A stretch of DNA of 12,340 nt from a bacterium (GTDB lineage: Bacteria > Patescibacteriota > WWE3 > 2-01-FULL-39-13 > JAQBTZ01). Each line of letters starts with the position of its first letter. Positions within the stretch are counted from its first letter, which is position 1. Location: positions 1 through 12,340 of the forward strand of contig JAQBTZ010000011.1 in the NCBI GenBank assembly GCA_027624675.1, written 5' to 3'. A model generated the notes under the pieces. That model saw only the letters and a list, made by a program, of their open reading frames with translations, did not search any database and had not been told where the DNA came from. Shown in pieces: positions 1-6,440 of the stretch. Both the position numbers and the translations under genes were made by a program.

Positions 1-1
1 T

Positions 2-49
2 GAGGTAAGGTTTGTTGAAAACAAGGTAGTGATTCAGTATGCTAAGTAG
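2..49 (+). CDS. C-terminal tail of an FtsQ/DivIB-like division protein (5' truncated by window edge)
   Basis: An open frame enters from the left edge and stops at TAG 47-49. It encodes only the last 15 residues, EVRFVENKVVIQYAK. FtsQ/DivIB proteins commonly end in a beta strand of the kind 'hDhRFxxxVhhk', and ftsQ usually lies directly upstream of ftsA, as here. What is seen is a short open tail with the right pattern in the right place. The FtsQ identity is inferred from family knowledge and synteny, and 15 residues cannot prove it. FtsQ would be a single-pass membrane protein that links early and late divisome parts. Confidence 0.45.
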   Translation, partial: EVRFVENKVVIQYAK

Positions 50-85
50 GTATAGATTAAACTTGGTAGATTACTATTTTTAATC

Positions 86-114
86 TTGCATTTACAACTA
101 GAACCTACTAGAAT
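86..114 (+). promoter_or_regulatory. possible ftsA promoter
   Basis: TTGCAT (86-91) is followed after 17 nt by TAGAAT (109-114), which matches the -10 consensus at 5 of 6 positions. The -35 is poor. The predicted start near 121 would give a 35-nt leader for ftsA without a Shine-Dalgarno sequence. ftsA could equally be co-transcribed with the upstream gene. A weak AT-rich inverted repeat (GATTAAA 55-61, TTTAATC 79-85) lies just before it. Confidence 0.3.
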
Positions 115-155
115 AAAGCTAATATTAAACAGTTACAAATAAAACAATTCTGCTC

Positions 156-1394
156 ATGTCAAAAGAAAATATAATCACAGCAATAGATATAGGGTCATCC
201 AAAATTTCTACACTAATAGCAAATGTAATAGATGAAAGAGTGTCAGTGATTGGGGTATCAACAGTACCTTCGAAAGGAATAAAAAAAGGTACAGTTGTAG
301 ATATAGACGAAGCAGTCGAGGCGATAAGCGATAGCCTAGAATCAGCAGAACGAATGGCAGGATACTCGATAAATAGCGCCTTTATAACAGTCGGTGGAAA
401 TCATATAGAGTCCGTTTCATCACACGGCGTAGTTGCAGTTTCTAACCAAGGAGCAGAAATTACCCCTGTAGATGTAGAAAGGGTAACTGAAGCAGCACAA
501 GCCTTAAGCATTCCATCAACAAAAGAGATAATCCACGTTATACCGCGAGATTTTATAGTAGATAAGCAAGACGGAATAAAAGATCCAATCGGAATGAGCG
601 GAATTAGACTTGAGGTAGTAACTGAGATAATTACAGCATCAACTACCTCACTCAAAAATTTAGTAAAGTGCGTACAGCAGGTAGGGGTAGATGTAGAGGC
701 ACCAGTTTTTACAGGGATAGCATCAGCTGGATCCGTTTTGACAAGCACAGAAAAAGAGCTAGGAACAGTACTGGTTGATATAGGAGGCGGAACAACCTCA
801 ATCACAATTTACCACGATACAAGCCCAGTATACGCTTCGGTTTTGCCAATTGGTGGTCAGCATATTACAAACGATTTAGCAATAGGGCTGAGATCATCAA
901 TAGATATTGCAGAACAAGTAAAACTTAAGGTAAGTACAGTAATGGGAGATGAGATAACAGAAGCAGATATAGACTTTGCAGAGTTTGGGCTAGATGCAAA
1001 AGACGTATCAATTAAGTTAATAAATCAGATAATAGGAGAAAGACTAAAAGAAATTTTTACCCTAGTAGCAACCGAAGTTAATAAATCAAGCTACGTTGGA
1101 AAGGTACCATCGGGCATAGTACTAACAGGAGGGGCCTCAAATACCTTTAACGCAGTCAGAATGGCAAAACAACAGCTACGAGTACCAGTTAGAATAGGAA
1201 CACCATCAGGAGTAACAGGGTTAATAGACGAAATACAAGGACCAGCTTATGCAAGCGTAGTAGGAGCGCTACTTTACGGAACAAGCTATTCGGTAGAAAA
1301 GGGCGGTGGAATTAACTTAAAGATGATGGATGCAGGAAAGGCAAAGAATATTTTAAAAAAAGCGCTAGGCTTTGTAAAAGGGTTAATGCCTTAG
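156..1394 (+). CDS. ftsA: cell division protein FtsA
   Basis: FtsA is the actin-like ATPase that anchors FtsZ filaments to the membrane and recruits the later divisome. The 412 residues match the usual length of about 400-430. In order are the phosphate-1 motif of the actin fold (AIDIGSSKIS, about residues 9-18), the FtsA-specific 1C region, phosphate-2 (VDIGGGTTS, about 207-215), and the adenosine motif (VLTGGASN, about 322-329). The C-terminus (about 398-412, KKALGFVKGLMP) can form the amphipathic helix that binds the membrane. The start ATG at 156 places the first motif at the expected distance, and no Shine-Dalgarno sequence precedes it. It follows a probable ftsQ tail, but ftsZ is not adjacent: 842 nt with another reading frame and repeats intervene. 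The identification is firm. Confidence 0.96.
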   Translation: MSKENIITAIDIGSSKISTLIANVIDERVSVIGVSTVPSKGIKKGTVVDIDEAVEAISDSLESAERMAGYSINSAFITVGGNHIESVSSHGVVAVSNQGAEITPVDVERVTEAAQALSIPSTKEIIHVIPRDFIVDKQDGIKDPIGMSGIRLEVVTEIITASTTSLKNLVKCVQQVGVDVEAPVFTGIASAGSVLTSTEKELGTVLVDIGGGTTSITIYHDTSPVYASVLPIGGQHITNDLAIGLRSSIDIAEQVKLKVSTVMGDEITEADIDFAEFGLDAKDVSIKLINQIIGERLKEIFTLVATEVNKSSYVGKVPSGIVLTGGASNTFNAVRMAKQQLRVPVRIGTPSGVTGLIDEIQGPAYASVVGALLYGTSYSVEKGGGINLKMMDAGKAKNILKKALGFVKGLMP

Positions 1395-1429
1395 GTTAGA
1401 TTTTTACACATTTTATACACAGCACCCCA

Positions 1430-1458
1430 TTGACTTAGCCTATAGTATTTGGTATAAT
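1430..1458 (+). promoter_or_regulatory. strong sigma70-type promoter with extended -10, predicted leaderless
   Basis: TTGACT (1430-1435), a 17-nt spacer and a perfect TATAAT (1453-1458), with TGG directly before the -10 (TGn, 1450-1452). This is the closest match to consensus in the window. The transcription start would be about 1465-1467, on or next to the ATG at 1467-1469, which implies a leaderless message. It sits just after ftsA and drives whatever is encoded from 1467 on. Confidence 0.8.
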
Positions 1459-1466
1459 AATATACA

Positions 1467-1502
1467 ATGAATTGGCAAATTCGCCAGTTTTTTCGGCACT
1501 GA
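1467..1502 (+). CDS. 11-codon reading frame at a leaderless start (leader peptide or first part of a frame-broken gene)
   Basis: ATG at 1467 lies where transcription from the strong promoter at 1430-1458 should begin. Its frame reads MNWQIRQFFRH and stops at TGA 1500-1502. The T6 run at 1488-1493 falls inside the frame. Moving back one base there passes into the long frame at 1472-1870, giving MNWQIRQFF-SALKEF or similar. A weak hairpin (ATTGGC 1471-1476, GCCAGT 1483-1488, then T's) overlaps it. It could be the true N-terminus of the next gene, with a real or assembly indel, or a leader peptide. I cannot decide between these from the sequence. Confidence 0.4.
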   Translation: MNWQIRQFFRH

Positions 1503-1870
1503 AGGAATTTACCGCAGTGGCGCCAGGGATTGAGGATCGATTTGTCCCACCGGCACATAGCTACAATGACCGGGTTGAATTTGACATTGTTCGGGGAAAC
1601 TACATAGTTTCTTATGATGGAAAAACTGCGGGTGTAAAGACTTGGCTAGAAGATGATGCAAGCTATCCAGCGGATTTTTTACCAGAAGAAACAACGATCG
1701 TAGTTTTGAAAGCTCAGGAGGGCACGGTGGTTCGGAAAGTTGAAGGTTTCAAGGAAGACCAAGATTTTTCGATGATCATTTTTAACGATAGCTACCGGAC
1801 AGAGCTTTTTTCACCCCCAATTTTCAATTTTAAATACCCTAATACCGCCATTATCAACCCGCGGGGTTGA
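1472..1870 (+). CDS. hypothetical protein between ftsA and ftsZ, possibly frame-shifted at its 5' end
   Basis: I do not recognise this protein. The frame from TTG 1472 gives 132 residues ending NPRG at TGA 1868-1870. The frame is open from 1439 but has no ATG or GTG before the TTG. The only ATG placed well for the strong upstream promoter (1467) is in another frame. The sequence has no obvious signal peptide or membrane segment. It is rich in acidic and aromatic residues, with EFDIVRGNYIVSYDGK and TTIVVLKAQEGTVVRKVEGF suggesting beta strands of a small soluble domain. Base composition is visibly more GC-rich than the neighbours, with codons such as GCG, CGG and CCG that ftsZ and nrdJ rarely use, so it may have been acquired. 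A GC-rich hairpin covers its stop codon. The even amino-acid composition and strong promoter support a real, transcribed gene. Function unknown. Confidence 0.55.
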   Translation: MANSPVFSALKEFTAVAPGIEDRFVPPAHSYNDRVEFDIVRGNYIVSYDGKTAGVKTWLEDDASYPADFLPEETTIVVLKAQEGTVVRKVEGFKEDQDFSMIIFNDSYRTELFSPPIFNFKYPNTAIINPRG

Positions 1871-1871
1871 T
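1853..1871 (+). terminator. GC-rich hairpin over the stop codon, candidate terminator
   Basis: ATCAACCC (1853-1860), loop GCG, GGGTTGAT (1864-1871) form a perfect 8-bp stem that includes the TGA of the hypothetical gene. The base run right after it (AGTTTAATG) is only moderately T-rich, and a T7 run comes 19 nt later (1890-1896), so this is a fair but not classical intrinsic terminator. Confidence 0.5.
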
Positions 1872-1906
1872 AGTTTAATGTTGTAACCATTTTTTTCAGA
1901 ATACCA

Positions 1907-1997
1907 ACGTCATTCCCGAGTAATCGGGAATCCAGCCCCTTTTATACTAGATCTCCAATTCCCGCTAAGTCGGGACTTCGCAAGTTGGAGATGACGT
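1907..1997. repeat. 91-bp MITE-like GTCAT palindromic element
   Basis: The element is bounded by perfect 7-bp inverted ends, ACGTCAT (1907-1913) and ATGACGT (1991-1997). Inside are two hairpins. One is ATTCCCGA (1912-1919) with loop GTAA and TCGGGAAT (1924-1931). The other is an outer stem ATCTCCAA (1951-1958) with TTGGAGAT (1985-1992) enclosing smaller stems (CCCG 1961-1964 with CGGG 1971-1974, ACTT with AAGT). The phrase GTCATTCCCGA...TCGGGAATCCAG resembles dispersed intergenic palindromes found in many bacteria. It codes for nothing convincing. Copy number in this genome cannot be seen here. Confidence 0.75.
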
Positions 1998-2019
1998 AAT
2001 AGCGGAATTTTAAATTTTA

Positions 2020-2044
2020 GATGCTGAAACTAATTCAGCATGAC
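2020..2044. repeat. second GTCAT-type palindrome
   Basis: ATGCTGAA (2021-2028), loop ACTAA, TTCAGCAT (2034-2041) form a perfect 8-bp stem followed by GACA. On the minus strand this reads TGTCATGCTGAA...TTCAGCATCT, the same TGTCAT-plus-dyad layout as the elements at 1907 and 11979. It lies 23 nt after the first element, so the two may be parts of one composite array. Confidence 0.65.
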
Positions 2045-2093
2045 AATGCTATATTCTCGATACCCGATACTATATACTAATTTCACTTATCTA

Positions 2094-2122
2094 TTGCCAA
2101 ATCTTTATTTCTTGCATACACT
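2094..2122 (+). promoter_or_regulatory. weak candidate distal ftsZ promoter
   Basis: TTGCCA (2094-2099, 5 of 6 to consensus), 17 nt, TACACT (2117-2122, 4 of 6). The predicted start near 2129 lies inside the dyad at 2122-2165, which would become the 5' end of a leader of about 108 nt in front of ftsZ. This is speculative, because the proximal promoter at 2200-2229 is a better fit. Confidence 0.22.
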
Positions 2123-2165
2123 ATAGTCGTACCAAAAGGATTTATCTTTTTATTGGTAGACTATA
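2122..2165. promoter_or_regulatory. 13-bp bulged inverted repeat upstream of ftsZ
   Basis: TATAGTC (2122-2128), a single unpaired G (2129) and TACCAA (2130-2135) pair perfectly with TTGGTA (2153-2158) and GACTATA (2159-2165). The loop is 17 nt. The dyad is 35 nt upstream of the ftsZ -35 box. It is not a classical terminator on either strand, because the bases after the stem are A-rich on the plus strand. It could be an operator, a structured leader, or a remnant of a repeat. No function is assigned. Confidence 0.55.
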
Positions 2166-2199
2166 AGTAAACGCAAAAATAAAAAAATGTTTTTTAAGG

Positions 2200-2229
2200 T
2201 TGAATTTTATTTTGAGTTTGCTTTATAAG
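2200..2229 (+). promoter_or_regulatory. ftsZ promoter, predicted leaderless
   Basis: TTGAAT (2200-2205), 18-nt spacer, TATAAG (2224-2229). The -10 ends 7 nt before the A of the ftsZ ATG (2237), so transcription should begin at about 2236-2237 with essentially no leader. The flanks are AT-rich and no Shine-Dalgarno sequence exists. Confidence 0.6.
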
Positions 2230-2236
2230 ATAAATT

Positions 2237-3352
2237 ATGTTAATCAAACCAGAGGTAGAAAAATTTGCAAAAATCAAGGTTGTAGGTGTTGGTGGTGGAG
2301 GTGGAAATGCCATTAACTCTATGATAGCTAATCTTCAGATTAGGGGTGTTGATTTTATGGCAATAAATACAGATGCGCAGGCTTTATCGGTTAATGAGGC
2401 AGGAGTTAAGATTCAGATTGGTAAAGAGTTAACAAAAGGTTTAGGTTCTGGCGCAAGACCAGATATTGGAAAAGATGCTGCACAAGAATCAATTGCCGAG
2501 ATAAAAGCAGCACTTGAGGGTAGCGACATGGTCTTTATAACAGCAGGTATGGGTGGTGGAACAGGAACAGGTGCTTCTCCAATTATAGCTCAGATTGCAA
2601 AAGAGGTAGGAGCATTAACAGTAGGAGTTGTTACAAAGCCATTTCATTTTGAAGGAGCTCGTAGAACTGAAAATGCAGAAGCAGGAACAAGAGCTTTAAA
2701 AGAACAGGTAGATGCATTAATTACAATTCCAAACCAAAAATTATTAGATGTTGTTGAGAAAAAGATGAGTATGATGGATGCCTTTAAGGTTGCAGACAGT
2801 GTTTTAGGTGAAGGGGTACAAGGAATATCCGATTTAATAGTTATGCCAGGTTTAGTTAATGTTGACTTTGCAGATGTTAGGACAATTATGACAAACAGTG
2901 GTAGTGCAATGATGGGTATAGGAACAGCAAGTGGCGAAAACAGAGCAGAAAATGCAGCAAAAGCAGCAATTTCATCTCCACTTTTAGATGTTTCGATAGA
3001 CGGAGCAACAGGAATACTAATTAATGTAATAGGTGGTAGAGATTTAGGGCTACACGAGGTAGATGCAGCAGCAAGAATAATTGGAGAAAAGGCAAGTCCT
3101 GATGCTGAGATAATTTTTGGAGCAACAATGGATGAGGCGTTAAACGATCAGATAAAGATAGTTGTAATTGCCACAGGATTTGACGAAGGGATAAATAATA
3201 GTTATAAAACATTTAATAACCCATTAGTAAAAGATGGTACACCACAGCAAGCTGACAAATTTAGAGAAACTGATGCAGAGAAAAAGAAAGAAGATGAAGA
3301 AAGGCCAGATGATAGTAAATTTGATATCCCTGCTTTTTTAAGAAATAGATAA
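2237..3352 (+). CDS. ftsZ: cell division protein FtsZ
   Basis: FtsZ is the tubulin-like GTPase that forms the cytokinetic ring at midcell. The 371 residues fit the family. Visible are the N-terminal glycine run ([15 protein letters not shown], about 15-29), the tubulin signature GGGTGTG (106-112), the T7 synergy loop NVDFAD (208-213) that completes the neighbouring subunit's GTPase site, an acidic, lysine-rich linker (about 325-360), and the conserved C-terminal peptide [10 protein letters not shown], which binds FtsA. Presence of both FtsA and the tail peptide supports a working FtsA-FtsZ tether. The ATG at 2237 has a leaderless promoter in place of a Shine-Dalgarno sequence. Unlike the usual ftsA-ftsZ pair, the gene has its own promoter after an 842-nt gap. 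Confidence 0.98.
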   Translation: MLIKPEVEKFAKIKVVGVGGGGGNAINSMIANLQIRGVDFMAINTDAQALSVNEAGVKIQIGKELTKGLGSGARPDIGKDAAQESIAEIKAALEGSDMVFITAGMGGGTGTGASPIIAQIAKEVGALTVGVVTKPFHFEGARRTENAEAGTRALKEQVDALITIPNQKLLDVVEKKMSMMDAFKVADSVLGEGVQGISDLIVMPGLVNVDFADVRTIMTNSGSAMMGIGTASGENRAENAAKAAISSPLLDVSIDGATGILINVIGGRDLGLHEVDAAARIIGEKASPDAEIIFGATMDEALNDQIKIVVIATGFDEGINNSYKTFNNPLVKDGTPQQADKFRETDAEKKKEDEERPDDSKFDIPAFLRNR

Positions 3353-3389
3353 TACCCCATTTTATTTATAATTTTCTAATTACTTAGTC

Positions 3390-3401
3390 CACCTTAAGGT
3401 G
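3390..3401. terminator. 12-bp perfect palindrome after ftsZ (weak terminator or operator)
   Basis: CACCTTAAGGTG (3390-3401) is a perfect palindrome that could fold as a 4-bp stem with a TTAA loop, 38 nt after the ftsZ stop and 44 nt before the first NrdR-like site. The bases after it (ATTTACAT) are not a real T-tract. Termination is possible but weakly supported. Confidence 0.25.
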
Positions 3402-3444
3402 ATTTACATACTCGATACTAAATACTTATTTTACCCCTTGACCA

Positions 3445-3460
3445 ACAATTTGAATTTTGT
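3445..3460. promoter_or_regulatory. distal NrdR-box-like site
   Basis: ACAATTTGAATTTTGT has dyad ends ACAA and TTGT and matches the NrdR-box consensus (acaCwATATATwGtgt) at about 11 of 16 positions. It starts exactly 31 bp upstream of the better site at 3476. This is the spacing of three helical turns typical of paired NrdR boxes. Alone it would not be convincing; the phasing makes it so. Confidence 0.55.
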
Positions 3461-3465
3461 TAATT

Positions 3466-3497
3466 TTGATTATACCTACTATATATTGTGCTATGAT
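3466..3497 (+). promoter_or_regulatory. nrdR promoter with extended -10, predicted leaderless
   Basis: TGC directly precedes TATGAT (3492-3497), a good extended -10, with a looser TTGATT (3466-3471) 20 nt upstream as the -35. The -10 ends 7 nt before the A of the nrdR ATG (3504), so the message should start at the ATG. The proximal NrdR box occupies the spacer and the TGn element, so bound NrdR would block polymerase. Confidence 0.65.
3476..3491. promoter_or_regulatory. proximal NrdR box
   Basis: CTACTATATATTGTGC matches the NrdR-box consensus at 13 of 16 positions, including the core CTATATATTGTG. It lies between the -35 and the -10 of the nrdR promoter and overlaps the TGn. Together with the site at 3445 it forms a tandem pair 31 bp apart. 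This indicates that NrdR represses its own gene and the nrdJ gene after it. Confidence 0.75.
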
Positions 3498-3503
3498 ATA
3501 CAA

Positions 3504-3950
3504 ATGAAGTGTATATATTGTGGTTTTGCAGACACTAAGGTTGCAGACAAACGAACATCAGAACAAGGAGATATAAGTCGCAGACGCCGAGAATGTTTAA
3601 AATGTGGTAAGAGATTTACTACATATGAAAAGGCGGAAAAGGCAGAAATCTTTGTTATAAAAAAAGATGGTGAGAAAAAAGAGTTTGACCGAGAAAAACT
3701 GGAAAAAAGCATAAAAAGTGCTTGTGGTAAAAGACCAGTTAGTGAAACTCAGATCGTAGATATCTTAGATGATATAGAGATGCGGTTAACAAATCGAAAC
3801 ACAAATATTGTTTCGACAAGTGAGCTTGGTCGTTTGGTTTTAACACGAATCAAAAAACTAGATTTAGTTGCATACATGCGATTTGCAAGTGTATTTCTGG
3901 ATTTCGAAGATTTAGAAGATTTTCAACAAGAAATTTCTAAATTAAAGTAA
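3504..3950 (+). CDS. nrdR: transcriptional repressor NrdR
   Basis: NrdR senses dATP and ATP and shuts off ribonucleotide reductase genes by binding paired NrdR boxes. From ATG 3504 the protein has 148 residues, close to the usual 150. It begins MKCIYC, with zinc-ribbon cysteines C3, C6, C31 and C34 and the basic stretch SRRRREC typical of the DNA-binding part. The ATP-cone domain runs from about 49 to 139 (FVIKKDGEKKEFDREKLEKSI and onward). The frame is open upstream to 3399, but the conserved MKC start, the promoter and the NrdR boxes all fix the start at 3504. nrdJ follows after 56 nt with no clear terminator, so the two are probably co-transcribed and autoregulated. Confidence 0.97.
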   Translation: MKCIYCGFADTKVADKRTSEQGDISRRRRECLKCGKRFTTYEKAEKAEIFVIKKDGEKKEFDREKLEKSIKSACGKRPVSETQIVDILDDIEMRLTNRNTNIVSTSELGRLVLTRIKKLDLVAYMRFASVFLDFEDLEDFQQEISKLK

Positions 3951-4006
3951 TAATTTTATGTCTTAATGGGTATAAGTACTTGCCCCTATAGAAAACTGTC
4001 GCAAAA

Positions 4007-6430
4007 ATGAACGAAAATAATTTAGAGGTAAAAGTTAATTCTAAAACTACACCTTATTCAACCAAAGATTTACTTTCTGGAAAAGTAACAAGCCTTCCGA
4101 TTTCTGATAATGCGTTAAAAGTATTTGCAAGGAAATACTTAGTTAAAAACGAAGATGGACAGTACACAGAAACCCCAGAAGACGTATATCGACGAGTAGC
4201 AAGAGCTTTAGCACTTGTTGAAAAAAACTATGGCAAGTCTGATGAAGAAATTGAGAAATATGAAAATGCATTTTACGACATAATGACAAAGTTTGAATTT
4301 ACACCAGCTGGCAGAACATTACAAAATGCAGGGTCTCCAACCTCGATTATCGCAAACTGTATAGTTTTAGATTTTGAAGATAGCATGGAGGGTATTTTTA
4401 AGACATTAGAAGAGGCAAGCCAACTACAACAGCAAGGTTCTGGTTTAGGTTTTGCATGGCACCTACTTCGACCTGCTGGATATAGTGCTAAGCGAACAAT
4501 GGGTAGAGCAAGTGGTCCTGTTTCTTTTTTAAAGGTTTTTGACACAGCATTTGGAACAATCAAGCAACAGGGTAGGCATGGAGCTAATATGGGAATAATG
4601 AACGTTGATCATCCGGATATATTAGAATTTATTAATTGTAAAAGGAAAGAGGGAGAGATAAGAAATTTTAATATCTCAGTAGGATTAACTGACCAGTTTA
4701 TGAAACAGGTAAAAGAAAAATCTGATAAGCCATGGGTTTGTAATTGGAAAGGTGTTGAGATGTTGCCAAGACAGGTGATACGTGATGATTACGGTTCGAT
4801 TAAAGAGGTAAAAGACGTTGAGATTACAGCAACCAAACTTTTCGATTTATTAGTAACAGCTGCATGGACAAACGGTGAGCCTGGAGTTATATTTCCTGAT
4901 ACGGTAAATGACACTAATCCATTACCAAAGCTTGGTAGAATAGAGGCTTGTAATCCTTGTGGCGAGCAGATGTTACATGCTGGAGATGTTTGTAATTTAG
5001 GTTCAATTATATTAGATAAATTCGTTATTGATGGGGCTATTAACTGGGAAAGAATGGGTTATGTCGTTCGCAATTCTGTGCGAATGTTAGATAACGTTGT
5101 TGATATGTTTGACCACACAGTAGAACGAGTTCAAGTAATGAGTCAGAACAATAGACGTTTAGGACTAGGTGTAATGGGATTTGCAGATATGCTTTATGAT
5201 TTAAATCTAGGATACGATACAGAAGAAGGAAGACAGGTTGCAGAAAAAGTAATGAGCTTTATAACAAACGAGGCACATAAAACTAGTAATCAGCTTGCAG
5301 AAGAAAAAGGAGTGTTTCCAAACTATCGTTTAAGTGTTTTTGCAGAACAAGGCATAAAGATGAGAAATGCTGCACTAACTACAGTAGCTCCAACTGGTTC
5401 TATTTCAATGCTTTCAGATGTTTCAAGTGGAATAGAGCCTTATTTTTCACTAGCATACTCTAAGAAAATGATGGCCGAAGGAAACGAAGAAGACCTATTT
5501 TATATCAACAGACATTTCTTACAGACACTAAAGGATAGAGGAATCTTTTCTAATGAATTAGTTGCGAAAGTCGTAGCAAATGGCGGAAGTGTAGTCGGAA
5601 TGAAAGAGATTCCACAAGATATTCAAAAGGTTTTCGTAACATCAATGGATATATCCGCAGAGGCTCATATACGTATGCAAGCTACTTTTCAGAAATATAC
5701 AGATAATAGCATCTCAAAAACTATTAATTTTAATAACTCCGCAACAGTTGAGGATATGAAAAATGGATACATGATGGCCTGGGAGCTTGGTTGTAAGGGT
5801 TGTACGGTGTATAGAGATGGAAGTCGTGACCTACAGGTTTTAAGTACAGAAAAGACAAAAACAAACACAACAGTTGATAGTAATGAGGTAATAAATAAGT
5901 GGTTATCAAGTCAGCAAGAGTTTATTGCAAGACCAAGAAAGATGAGTGGAAATACGTATAAGCAAGAAACTCCATTTGGTGATTGTTATGTAACTATTAA
6001 CTCTGATGAAAATGATAATCCATTTGAGATATTTATTACAATAGGAAAGGCAGGTTCTGATATTTCAGCATTTGCAGAAAGTTTAGGTAGAATGATCTCG
6101 CTTAACCTACGAATGCCATCTGCAATGACAATAGATAAAAGAGTACGAGAGATAATCGATAATCTAATTAGGATAGGTGGTTCTAACTCTGTTGGGTTTG
6201 GTAAAAATAGAGTAATCTCGTTACCTGATGCAGTTTCAAGAGTTTTATTAGAGCACATAGGCGCTGTAAAAGTTGTAGAACAGGAAACAGAAACGGGGAC
6301 ACAAAAAGCTGTTAAGCATGAAAAACAGTTAGGGCTACTTGCTGATATTTGTCCAGAATGCGGAGTTGCATCTTTTGTAAAAGAAGAGGGCTGTCAAAAA
6401 TGTTATACATGCGGGTATAGTAAGTGTTAA
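4007..6430 (+). CDS. nrdJ: adenosylcobalamin-dependent ribonucleotide reductase (class II)
   Basis: This enzyme reduces ribonucleotides to deoxyribonucleotides for DNA synthesis, using adenosylcobalamin to make the thiyl radical, so no oxygen or radical subunit is needed. The 807 residues include the redox cysteine C118 (ANCIVLDF), the stretch QQQGSGLGFAWHLLRPAGYS typical of NrdJ, the active-site NPCGE (N316, C318, E320) and the partner cysteine C329 (VCNLGS). APTGSISMLSDVSSGIEP is the phosphate-binding loop, and WELGCKGCTVYRDGSR follows. The C-terminus carries a zinc-ribbon-like tail (CPECG ... CQKCYTCGYSKC) with the mobile cysteines. I see no N-terminal ATP-cone, so allosteric control through that domain is absent and NrdR provides the visible regulation. 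ATG 4007 has no Shine-Dalgarno sequence. TATAGA at 3987-3992 could be a minor local -10. Confidence 0.96.
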   Translation: MNENNLEVKVNSKTTPYSTKDLLSGKVTSLPISDNALKVFARKYLVKNEDGQYTETPEDVYRRVARALALVEKNYGKSDEEIEKYENAFYDIMTKFEFTPAGRTLQNAGSPTSIIANCIVLDFEDSMEGIFKTLEEASQLQQQGSGLGFAWHLLRPAGYSAKRTMGRASGPVSFLKVFDTAFGTIKQQGRHGANMGIMNVDHPDILEFINCKRKEGEIRNFNISVGLTDQFMKQVKEKSDKPWVCNWKGVEMLPRQVIRDDYGSIKEVKDVEITATKLFDLLVTAAWTNGEPGVIFPDTVNDTNPLPKLGRIEACNPCGEQMLHAGDVCNLGSIILDKFVIDGAINWERMGYVVRNSVRMLDNVVDMFDHTVERVQVMSQNNRRLGLGVMGFADMLYDLNLGYDTEEGRQVAEKVMSFITNEAHKTSNQLAEEKGVFPNYRLSVFAEQGIKMRNAALTTVAPTGSISMLSDVSSGIEPYFSLAYSKKMMAEGNEEDLFYINRHFLQTLKDRGIFSNELVAKVVANGGSVVGMKEIPQDIQKVFVTSMDISAEAHIRMQATFQKYTDNSISKTINFNNSATVEDMKNGYMMAWELGCKGCTVYRDGSRDLQVLSTEKTKTNTTVDSNEVINKWLSSQQEFIARPRKMSGNTYKQETPFGDCYVTINSDENDNPFEIFITIGKAGSDISAFAESLGRMISLNLRMPSAMTIDKRVREIIDNLIRIGGSNSVGFGKNRVISLPDAVSRVLLEHIGAVKVVEQETETGTQKAVKHEKQLGLLADICPECGVASFVKEEGCQKCYTCGYSKC

Positions 6431-6440
6431 GATTGTCTGC

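Noticed and set aside
401..805. Minus-strand reading frame inside ftsA, and similar ones inside ftsZ, nrdJ, ileS, rodA and rplU
   Set aside because: They lie opposite firmly identified genes, have low-complexity Ser/Leu/Ile-rich translations and no own promoters.
2051..2079. CTCGATACCCGATACTATATACTA as a small direct-repeat element, echoed at 3410-3427
   Set aside because: The shared part (CTCGATAC plus TA-rich bases) is too short and simple to separate from chance in AT-rich intergenic DNA.
1395..2236. tRNA, CRISPR or structured RNA gene in the ftsA-ftsZ gap
   Set aside because: I saw no TTCGANNC arm with acceptor pairing and no regularly spaced repeats. The hairpins are explained by the GTCAT elements, the terminator and the single dyad.
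3399..3503. N-terminal extension of nrdR by 35 residues
   Set aside because: NrdR proteins start MKCxYC, which is encoded from ATG 3504. The upstream part holds the promoter and NrdR boxes and has no plausible start codon.
3970..3989. GGGTATAAGTACTTGCCCC as a terminator or NrdR box between nrdR and nrdJ
   Set aside because: The outer GGG/CCC and the inner AAGTACTT do not form one continuous stem, no T-tract follows, and the match to the NrdR consensus is poor.
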